A stretch of 64,000 bases of DNA, taken from the NCBI GenBank assembly GCA_020310875.1, contig CM035407.1, positions 200,016,325 through 200,080,324 on the forward strand. The letters are read 5' to 3'. The stretch comes from Ceratopteris richardii (taxonomy: Eukaryota > Streptophyta > Polypodiopsida > Polypodiales > Pteridaceae). Below the pieces are notes generated by a model, which was not told the origin of the DNA, searched no databases, and saw only the letters and a list, made by a program, of their open reading frames with translations. The position numbers and the translations under genes were made by a program. Shown piece by piece: positions 55,015 to 64,000 of this stretch (position 1 is the stretch's first letter; each line of letters begins with the position of its first letter).

Positions 55015-55029
55015 TTCTTCCCCTCCTAG
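55015..55029 (-). other. Element E polypurine tract
   Basis: CTAGGAGGGGAAGAA on the minus strand, directly before the LTR start TGTTAGAAG. Confidence 0.85.
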
Positions 55030-55083
55030 ACCTTTTGACTCCTGACAAAAGATATTCCTGCTGGTATATAATGAGTGCTTCCT

Positions 55084-58064
55084 TCACTTCTTCTTTCTTT
55101 GATATACCTGTGACAATAGGTCATGACTTTTTCTTTCTGTGATGTTCAAGTTATTCACCATTTCAAAAAATGCTTTCATCCATTGCACAGCAGCCTCCAG
55201 TTTATCTATTACATCTTTCTTTAGGTATTCCATGTATGCAGCTTCATAGGCAGTGAGTCGAGACTTTGTTACTACTGAAAAGTTTCCAAATATTTCTGAT
55301 TCTCTTTCGAAGAATCCATAATCAAATGCATCCTCAAAAATCTGAAGATAATGACTACCCAAAAATATTGTTCTGCTATAATAATCCATTAAACAGATCT
55401 TGTATGGAGTTTCACTGAGATCAAATAATAAAGCATCAGATGGTGAGTTAAAACCAATGTAATTCAGAGTTCTAACATCTGTATCTGTAAAAGTCTCTAT
55501 ACATGCCAATATGAGTCTCATTACTCTGACCAGTAAAATACAGGCTGGATCATTAACATCTTTGTATGTAGATATGACAGACTCTGCTGTGTCAACCATA
55601 TATTTCTTTGTTGGTCATGTTCCTGCCTTTGGTCTTGCTATCTTTGGGAAATTCAACCATTTTGATCGAATCTGTCCTGCATTCCTTCTTTCCCAAAAAA
55701 CTATCCACTCCCTTCTCCTTGCTACTGGAGAATAAGCTGGATTGATTTTTAACTGTATTGGTACTTCTTTCCATAATTTTCTGCATTCTTTATTACTGTC
55801 CAACCACCTGTTTCTCCATTTAGGATTGGCTTTTTGAAATAATTCCTTTGTCACATTAATGTCTTCTTCATATTCTAAATACTTGTTTGGAGGTAATCCC
55901 ACCCTTGCCAACTGATAGTTTTTAATGCTTTCAATAATCATGCAAAAGGGTATACCTAGGCCATCTGCTGCCCAATGGTGTTGATCAGGATTTATCCCTT
56001 TGTTCAAAGCAAAATTAAGAATCTGTTCCTCATATTCATTATGCATCTTTCTAATAAATTCCATTCTAGATTCTCCGTCGGTTAGAAGTCTCTGAACAAA
56101 CTCCTCTGAGTATTCCTCTACTGCTACTTTGTTTTCTTGTTCATCACCATGTTGGGTTCTGTTATCATCTCCCACTTCATAGTCTTCTGCTTGTGTAGTC
56201 TCTACCTGCTCTTCAACCTGGGTTTGTGTATTTTCCAATTTTTTCTGTAGCTCTTCTATCATCAACATTAAGCTTCTATTTTGAGATGTCCACAACTCCT
56301 TTTCTGACTTCCACTCACTTCTTTCTTTTTCTAGACTCAATTGCTAGTCACTTCTTTCTTTTTCTATATCCATATGTAACTTATTATGTCCCCTCATTGA
56401 AGTAGCAGCATGTGCACTTGCTTGCTTTTCCAACTCCTTAGCTTCTTTCAGCTCTGTTTGCAATCTCATAATTTCTTTATTTAATTCTTCCCTCTCATCC
56501 TGTGTCACTTGTGCAATCTTGCTTTCTTCCTTCAATTGGCCTTCTTCCATTAATAAATTATTTATTTCCTCATTTGCTTTGACCATAATTTGATATGAAC
56601 TCTGCAATGTTCTGTATCTACTGATTTTCCTTTACTTTTCTTGGTTAACTTCCTCTTCTGTACAGGTTTCTTCTGAACCTTCTTCTTCACTACAGCTGTA
56701 GTTCTAGTTTCAGGAGGTCCTTCTAGCCCTTTGAAATATGCTAACAGTTCCACTTCTTTTTTGACAAAAACTTCCTCTGTTTCTGCTGCCATCATCTGAT
56801 CATGCAGCTCTTCATAGTGTTCTACTTCTTGAATCCAATCAGTTGCTTTACAAGAGTAGTCCTCCAACATCTTTTGATACTGAGCTTCATATAGTGCCCT
56901 TTTATTGTTCCCTTGGGTCAAATAAGTATACAATTGCTCTTTACTTGTCTGAGGTGGATGAGGGTCATTTGAAGACTATACTTGCTTCTGAGCAGATTCA
57001 TGCTCTTCCTTAGTTGCCTCTTCCTGTTCCAATTCCACTTTTCTTGGATCCACTCTTCTTTTCTTTACAGGAATAACTTCTTCTGAGATTCCCTTTCTTT
57101 TCCTTTCTGCTCCCCTCATGCTTGGTTGGGCTTCCATTTCCCTTATAGTCATTTTTTTAGAAGGTCTCTTAATTCTTGACATTAAACTTCTGAAGTATTG
57201 GGCTTCTGGAGCCAGCTTTAACTGATCCTCCATCCCTAGAACATGATATATAATTCTGGTTAAGAACTGAGCTCCATTCATGTACTTCTTTTGTTCCCAA
57301 TGTTTAGCTGCTTCCTTCAATTGCTCATGTATGTATGGAGTTACATCCATCACTCCAAAAGGTTTGGTTCTGTCCTTATTATTGAACATGATCAATGTTG
57401 CTGGTTTGTGTGGCATGGTATACCTAAGTACTTTTGGAAAACAAAAATATTGTAAGAACATTCTGATAGCATACTCCTCATTCTCTTTTCCTTTAAAATC
57501 AAGAAATTTGGAATATCTTGCATATGTAGCTTTATTTTTCTTGACAAAATTGTTGTCCAACTTAGTTCCCATAGTATAAAACTGAAGGGCTGCCCTAATA
57601 TGTTCTGTGTTTATGGTAATGTTCACTTCCTGGTTTTCTTTGTTCTTGACAGTACACCTGAAATATGCCTCATTGCCCTTCTCGACTTCTACCAAACTGT
57701 TCATCACCTGTGCCACTCTTTCAAAGTCTATGAAGAATAAGGGTTCATCTAGCAACCTGTGTATTCCTACTGCTTTCCATTTTTTGTAATTGACTGCAAT
57801 TCTTTGGAATTTGTAAAATTCCTGACAGAGCATGGTGTATTGGTAACCTCCAACTCCTACAGTGAATATATGCTGACCAATGATACCCAAAGTTTCCTTG
57901 AGCTCCTTGACTACCTTCTCTGGTTCTGGAATTTCCTGTTCTTCATCAGACTCCAGATCCACTTCCTCTACTGCAGCTTCATTGTCCAAGAACCAATGTC
58001 CTCTAGACAAAGTGACTGAGTCTGCTTTGAAATCATGGATTGGTAGTTCCTTGGGATTCACCAT
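55084..58064 (-). pseudogene. Element E aORF (fossil)
   Basis: Relative of the B aORF along its whole length. N-terminus with SRGHWFLDNEAAVEE, then LLDEPLFFIDFERVAQVMN, LRYTMPHKPATLIMF and HWEQKKYMNGAQFLT. The middle is a Glu/Lys/Gln-rich coiled coil (about 56150-56600). The C-terminal domain has INPAYSPVARRREWIVFWER and SKWLNFPKIARPK (near 55640-55750), then a hydrophobic helical region (LLFDLSETPYKICLMDYYSR) and a short basic end YQRKKK. On the minus strand TTATATTTTCTTCAG lies one base before the start ATG, a good splice-acceptor match. Function unknown; a few breaks. Confidence 0.82.
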
Positions 58065-58673
58065 TCTGAAGAAAATATAACATCACACAAAAGAAAAACT
58101 CCACCCACATGAGTCTCCAGAAACATAAATAAAATCACCTTAAAATTGAGATGTAATGAGAATGAATGAAAAACAAGACTTAGAGAATTCCTGACTTTCC
58201 CATTTGTATCACATATAAAAACTCAATTGAAGTGATCATTACATGTGTAGCAAGATGTCTAGTGCTCTCTTTTCTTCTGTCAGCTTTTATAAAGAAAGGA
58301 AATATTTTAAAAAAATAAGAAATTTGAAAAAATTGAATGAATAAAAAACAAAAAATAGACACCTGCTACAATACCATCTATATCTTGCTTGTGCTATATA
58401 ACTTATATAATTAAAAAGAATTATAAAAGAAAAATGGATGATTTTTCTCTCTCCCTTTTTGCTCTTCTTTTTTTTAATGATAATAATATTTTTCTTATTT
58501 TTTCTTCTTTTCTCTTTCTCTTTTTTTTTAATGATAATTTCCTCCACTTCCTTTCTTCCCCTCCTATTTCTCTTCTTAGAAAAAGGATGAGGTATAATTG
58601 AAATAATTTCCAAGATGTCATAATCTCTTCTCTGTAACACTCTGATTTTCTTATCAAAAATCCTAAATGTATA
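58065..58673 (-). other. Spacer between element E integrase frame and aORF
   Basis: About 600 bp, strongly AT-rich and with long A/G versus T/C asymmetry (58290-58600: runs of T and CTTTT on plus, so A/GAAAA on the element strand). No retroelement domain is seen; the open frames there are low-complexity Lys/Arg/Glu text. It takes the place of the 284-bp spacer in B. Confidence 0.6.
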
Positions 58674-60548
58674 TCAGATAATCATGTTCTTTTTCCATTG
58701 AATCAAATCTGATTTTTTTACCCAATAATATTTGATCCTTGTTGACCCTTTTCTAGGGATAATCCCATCTTCTTTTGATAGGTTGTTCTTGGAATTTTTT
58801 GGCTTCCATATCCATTTAGTTCTGAGAACTTGTTTTGATGAGCAGTGCTTGTGTGTACTTTGTTTCCACATTCTTCTTGTTCTGATGCCTTGATGCTTCT
58901 GACTATTCCATGGTTGCCACCTTTCTTCTATCTCTTCACCATCTTTTGTTCCTTCAATTTCCTCCTGTTTTTTATTGAATGAAGCTTGATCATAAAGTGG
59001 TGGTATTGATAATGCCTTTGTATCTTCTAATGAAAAAGTAAATCCTTCCAGGTCTGACTCATGAATATCCTGTTGATCTTCCTGTTCTTCATTACTCCAT
59101 AAAAGCATTAAAAACCTTTTGTCATTTACTGTCAACTTAAGCTTCATTTTTTCAAAATCCAAAATTACTTTACCTTGCTTTAGCCATGGTTGTCCCAAAA
59201 TCAATTTCTCAATCATCATGTGATCTGGCCATTCTTCACAATCTATTCTCATATGTTCTTTATTGAACTTAATTTCAATAGAAGGTGAAGACATGCTTTG
59301 TATTATCTTCCCTTCTAAGGTTTTGATAAATGTTTTGCTTTCAGTCCTTTTTAGGTTAAACTTATCCAACAAAGCTTGTGCACCTGAATCTATCAAAACT
59401 TTGATTATTTCATCCTGAAAATTCATTATTATAATAGGCAAATGTTCTCTTGCTCTTTGAGGTGTTTCACACAAAAGGACTTCTCTAAAATCTTTGGTTT
59501 TTCTTATCCTTTCCTTTGCCTCCTGTTGAGCCTCCTTCCTAATGTTTTCCTCTTCTTTTTTCCTATTTTGAGCTTGATGTATTCTTCTCCATTCAGAAAC
59601 AGTTAATGGTAGATCATACCTTTTTACTCTACATTCACTTATGAAATTTGGCATGATTTCTCCATCTATATTAGCTAGTTGGATAGCTCCATTGTTACTT
59701 ATTTGATGGATGATATAAGGCCCATGTCCTTTTTTCTGAAATTTTTTCTGATGTTCCTTTACTGTGTATGCCAGAACTAGATCTCCTTCTTGTAGATCTT
59801 TGTCTTTAATGTGAACATCATGATAAGCTTTTTACCCTTTCTTGTCTGCATATATGCTCATGATTGCTTGAAGTCTAGAAGCTCCCAGTTTTTCCAATTC
59901 CACCACTCTCTTAGATAACTCATGTCCAGTCCATTCGTATTGACTACCTACCCTTAGTGTGGGAATAAGGAATTCTATAGGAAAAACTGCATTTTGTCCA
60001 TATACCAGGTTGAATGGTGTGGTTCCTAGTGCAGTTTTGTATGCCACTCTATAGGCCCATAGGACATGATTAAGTTGTAAATCCCAATCATTCCTATTTG
60101 TGTTTACCAATTTTGACAATACAGTGCAAAGTACTTTATTAGTACTTTCTGCTAATCCATTGGCTTGTGGGTGATATGGGGCTGACTTTCTATGACTGAT
60201 CATAAAATATTCAGTTATGTTCTATATGATTTGGTTCAAAAAATGAGTTCCCCTATCACTTACTAATTCAATTGGTAATCCAAATCTGGTAATGATATTT
60301 TCATAAAGAAACCAAGTAGTGGTCTGAGCATCATTCCTTTTTGTAGCCTTGACCTCTACCCATTTAGTCAGGTAATCTGTGGCTACTAGTATGTATTCAG
60401 CATGGGACTGTTTTGCTGGAGGATGTATGGGTCCAATGAAATCCAGCCCCCATTTACTAAATGCTCTTGCTGAAATCAGTGGCACTAGTGGCATATTGTC
60501 TCTTTTATTTGGTTGACTCACCCTCTGACAAATGTCACATCTTTTCAC
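58674..60548 (-). pseudogene. Element E integrase core, second retropepsin-like domain and tail (fossil)
   Basis: Integrase core: CDICQRVSQPNK (end of zinc module 2), KWGLDFIGPIHPPAKQSHAE, FGLPIELVSDRGTHFLN, APYHPQANGLAESTNKVL and GTTPFNLVYGQNAVF. Then the integrase C-terminus, a KKEEENIRKEAQQEAKERIRK helix, and a retropepsin-like domain: EIIKVLIDSGAQALLDKF (DSG near 59385), KIIQSMSSPSIEIKF and EKLILGQPWLKQGKVIL. The tail has KWIWKPKN and YYWVKKSD motifs. Compared with B the order is the same but the protease-like domain is only distantly similar. Confidence 0.82.
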
Positions 60549-63061
60549 ATATGTTCTTGCATCAGGAAATAGAGTTGGCCACCAATAACTAGAGTATAAT
60601 ATGAGTTTAGCAGTTCTGTCACTTGAAAATGTCCTCCTGCCACTCCAGAATGTGCCATTTCTAACATTTCCACATATTTATCTTCAGGAACACAAATTCT
60701 TAAATATCCATCCATTCCTTTCTTGTACAATTGATCTCGTATCAGTTGATACTCTTCAGAAATCATCTGTACATTCTTTGAGTCTGCACTATCTCCTTCT
60801 GGCTTTCCTTTCTTATTTCTTTTCAATTCCTCAACTATGTGTGCACTCCAATCTGGATTTTTCTGAAACCAGTATAGGGTTATAACTTTTGAATCTCTCA
60901 AGGATTGGCATTTCGAGCAATTGGAAATATACTTTTTTACATCCTGAATCTTATTAGGCCAATGTACTCCCATCCTATTGAGATTACTTAGGGTGACTAT
61001 CATGGAAGCAAGAGTACAAGGGTTCCAATAGTGAGCTCTCATCAGATATTCTTGCTGCTCCTCTTCTGGAATACAATATTCCAATATGCCTATATGATTT
61101 AGATGATACAAATGACCAGCCATCAACATGAAATTTCTACTTTGTAATACCATATGTGTGTTGTTTCTGATTGTTCTGCAGGGTCCCATGGTTAGCAAAG
61201 GTACTAAAGTCATGGCCCATTCAGGAATACTTTCTACTTTGAACAAATATATATCTGGAAAGTCATCATCTAAGGGTGAACTTGACTCTCTGGCTTGGAT
61301 TCTGGACAAATGGTCTGCTCTCAAATGCATCTTTCCTTGTCTGACCACTACCTCAAACTCAAACTCCATTAGTAGAAGAAACCACCTAACTATTCTACCA
61401 GTGTGACAAGGTTTGTTCATTAGGTAGAGTAGAGCTTGGTGATCCACAAAAAATTTAAATTTGTTGGCCAATAGGTAATGTCTATATTTTTTTATAGCAA
61501 ATATCATTCCCAACCCTTCCCTCTCAGTGGTTGTGTAATTTTTCTCTGCTGAATTCAGTTGCCTACTAGCATAAGCAACTGGAAAATCTAATTTTCTCCC
61601 TTCTATTGGTTGTGCTAACACACATCCCAAAGCATAATTTGAAGCATCCACATGGACATGAAAAATTTTATCCCACTGTGGGGTTTTTAGAATTGGTGTT
61701 GTCACCAGACAAGTTTTTAGAGTCTCAAAAGCTTGGTCATACTCTTTGGTCCACTCAAATTTTGTGATTAAGGCATACAAAGGTTTTGCAATGTCAGCAA
61801 ACTTGTGTACAAATTTTCTATAATACCCACAATGTCCCATGAAAGTTTGAAGTTCCTTTACATTTGTTGGCTTTGGAAGTTCAACTATGGCCTTAATTTT
61901 CCTTTCATCAGTTGAAATTCCATTTTTGGAGACTATGTGACCTAACATTCTCCCTTGTCTTACAAATAACACACACTTCTCTGGATTTAAACATACCCTG
62001 TATGTTCTGCATTTCCTGAATATATTTTCTAAATCTTCCAAATGATCCTGTCTTTTTAATGAAAAAGTACAAAGATCATCCACATAAATTTCCATTATAT
62101 TCCTCAGGAATTCTTTGAAGATATGACACATCAATCTTTGAAAAGTTGTTGGGGCATTAGTTAACCCAAAGGGCATAACCCTAAAAGCATAAATTCCCCA
62201 TTCTGTGGAAAAGGCAGTTTTATGTTGGTCTTCCAAAGCTATGGGTACCTAATTGTATCCTGAAAATCCATCCAAAAAACTATAAACCTCCTTTCTTGCA
62301 ACTCTTTCCAAAAGATGGTCTGTTATAGGTAATGGATAGCTATCCCTTATAGTTGCAGCATTCACTTTTTTCAAGTTAATGCATACCCTGAGTTTTCCAT
62401 TCTTTTTTGGTACTACAACTATAGGAGATATCCATTCTGTATACTCAATCTCATAGATTAAATTGGCAGCCAACAGCTTGTCAATTTCTTCCTTTACTTT
62501 AGCAGAGTATTTATCATTGAATGTGTAGTGTCTTTGTTTGCTAGGCTTTGCATCAGGTGTAATAGGAATTTTATGCTCACAGATTTTAGGGTCAATTCCT
62601 TTCAAATCCTTGTAGCTGTAAGCAAACACATCCCTATAGTTTCTAGCCAAATTTCTTAATGCTTCCTCCTCTTGATTTGTCATGTCATCAGCTATTAGAA
62701 TATGTCTTTCTTCCCCCTCTTCCTGGGTGATCATTACCTTCTTAGTTTGTTCTTCATTGTCATATGCCTCCCCTCTTTTCTTTTCTCTTTTTGGTTTCAT
62801 TTTTAGAAGTAGTCTATCTTCTACTTCATAAGTCTTGAAATTTGTAGGTACATCAAACTGTTGATCCTTGTTTGTCATTTTCTCATTTTTTCCATCCTCT
62901 TGGTCTTTTTCTATTTCCTTGTGTTTGTTTTTTCTATATTTGCCTGAGATTTTGACTTTTATTGCATCTGTAGCTTTTACCTCTTCCAAATATTGTGTTT
63001 TACCATTTTTCAATATCATTTCTTCTTCTTGGTCCTCTTCTGTTTTTGATACCTTTATCAT
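60549..63061 (-). pseudogene. Element E reverse transcriptase, RNase H and zinc modules (fossil)
   Basis: Reverse transcriptase: KPSKQRHYTFNDKYSAKV, VVVPKKNGKLRVCINLKK, SFLDGFSGYN, AFRVMPFGLTNAPTTFQRL and the EIYVDDLCTFS catalytic box. RNase H: FHVHVDASNYALGCVLAQP, YTTTEREGLGMIFAIKKYR, FFVDHQALLYLMNK and LRADHLSRIQ. Two zinc-module texts follow, the first near 60915-61060 (ending CSKCQSL) and the second from about 60650 (EMAHSGVAGGHFQ), separated by a charged linker. The order agrees with element B. The extreme right of this span is the acidic end of the gag-protease region. Fossil copy. Confidence 0.88.
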
Positions 63062-63217
63062 TTATATTCCTATGTGAAAGACATCATATCCTTCTTCATT
63101 TTGGAATTCCACTCCCACATACTCATCCTTGGCTAGACCCATGGTAGCCAAAATCTGGTTCCAACCATAAGGCTCAAATTCTTCATCTTTGAATTTTTGT
63201 GGTATGTAGCTCTCATC

Positions 63218-63940
63218 CTATAATTTTCTCCCTTCTACACAATCTTCTTTTCTTAATATTCTTTTTCTATTTGTAAGGTTTCTTATCACATTGCACTTCC
63301 ATAGTGATGATTCTGTTTCATTCTGATCTTCAATCTCTGATTCTTCACTTAAATCTTGATTTTGATGGATTTTGAACCATTCTTGAGGGGACATGTCACA
63401 ATATTGACCATTTCTTAGATTTACTCTGGTTATCCTTCCTTTGCTTTGAAGATATAAGCAATCATTTCCCCAATCTTGTACAATTTGCATTTGTCTCATA
63501 AATGGTCTTCCTAGGATGATTTCATATGAAGTGGATTGTGGGAATTCACCAATGGCAAAAGTATGCTCTATTTCCATTCCACATATCTCCACAATCACCT
63601 TTTCCCATATTCCTAAGGGTTTTTCTATGTGTCCGTCTGCAAGTTGTAATCTCATTTTAGTGGGTACTAATTCACTTTTTCCCCATCTTTCCCAAGTTTG
63701 CTTAGTCATGATAGCCACGCCTGATCCACTATCCAATATAGCTTTGGCATGATTTTTACCAAATTTTATTCTTAGAGTTGAGTTTCCTTCTTCTCCTTCA
63801 CAATATCCTCCTATTTTATCAATAGAAATGTACAACAACTCCTCCAATCCTTGTTGCTGTGGATCAAAATTCTCTGATTTTGCTTCCCACTTTTTCATAT
63901 TGAGTCGCAAGTGAGGATTCTGTTTTACCAATTCTTCCAT
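63218..63940 (-). pseudogene. Element E first retropepsin (fossil)
   Basis: HAKAILDSGSGVAIMTKQTW carries the DSG catalytic loop, followed by QLADGHIEKPLGIW and YEIILGRPFMRQM, matching the first protease of element B almost motif for motif. GYCEGEEGNSTLRIKF opens the domain. The remaining gag lies to the right, mostly outside the window (63941-64000 is still element). Confidence 0.88.
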
Positions 63941-64000
63941 TGTGATGTGGTATAAAATTGTACATTGTTTGTCTATATTGATTTGGAAGGTTATTTGTGC

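Larger units (their letters stand above)
54196..64000 (-). mobile_element. Gypsy element E (B-like lineage), runs off the right edge
   Basis: On the minus strand: retropepsin 1 (63218-63940), reverse transcriptase, RNase H, two zinc modules, integrase core, retropepsin-like domain 2, Trp-motif tail, spacer, aORF, polypurine tract and 3' LTR. Gag and the 5' LTR lie beyond the window. Reverse transcriptase is about 85-90% identical to B by eye, whereas the domain after integrase and the aORF are much more divergent. The visible part has roughly eight breaks. Its left LTR edge abuts the integrase fragment at 54195, into which it probably inserted. Confidence 0.9.

Noticed and set aside
58287-58657. 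Lys/Arg/Glu-rich minus-strand frames in the E spacer as genes
   Set aside because: Low-complexity A/G-rich DNA gives such text in several frames; no domain and no conserved partner in the B spacer.
1-64000. Host protein-coding genes, tRNA or rRNA genes, Polinton-like elements
   Set aside because: No exon-intron structure with host domains, no cloverleaf or rRNA core words, and no major capsid, protein-primed polymerase or packaging ATPase text were seen.

Overview
This window looks like intergenic DNA from a large-genome land plant. Almost every base I can assign belongs to LTR retrotransposons (Ty1/Copia and Ty3/Gypsy, including a chromovirus and Athila/Tat-like elements). I found no host gene, rRNA, tRNA, CRISPR array or bacterial-type operon. 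The dense nesting, the very long Gypsy elements and the mixture of young and old copies suggest a gymnosperm or similarly bloated genome, but no host marker is present, so the species is inference only.

Layout. 1-2210: Copia fragment (minus; gag, primer site, probable LTR). 2480-3480: decayed coding-like DNA of unknown kind. 3490-5080: a different Copia fragment (plus; reverse transcriptase and RNase H). 5439-6660: old Gypsy protease-region remnants (minus). 7139-13345: chromovirus (minus) as LTR - internal - LTR - partial second internal region. 13346-17077 and 46870-47124: one old Gypsy element 'C' (plus), split by a later insertion. 17078-46864: inserted block 'A' (plus), two tandem copies sharing a middle LTR, with CAATG target duplications on both sides. 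26966-44169: young 17.2-kb element 'B' (minus) inside the gag of the second A copy, with AGCCA target duplications and LTRs differing at about 6 of 894 sites. 47125-53598: partial element 'D' (minus). 53599-54195: integrase fragment of another Gypsy (plus). 54196-64000: element 'E' (minus), leaving the window on the right.

The most interesting content is a Gypsy lineage seen in four states of decay (B, C, D, E). In B and E the order is gag, retropepsin, reverse transcriptase/RNase H, two successive HHCC-type integrase zinc modules, integrase core, a second retropepsin-like domain after integrase, a basic tail with repeated IW[IV]PK-like motifs, then a separate third ORF of about 1000-1200 residues. 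That ORF (called aORF here) lies on the same strand and has a long coiled coil and a conserved C-terminal domain marked by RRRxWxxFW...WLN[YF]. Good splice-acceptor-like sequences lie just before the aORF in B and E, hinting at a spliced subgenomic mRNA. B also has an untranslated leader with about 60 CGAT words in roughly 870 bp. All elements are described as fossils; B looks close to whole, with roughly four or five interruptions.
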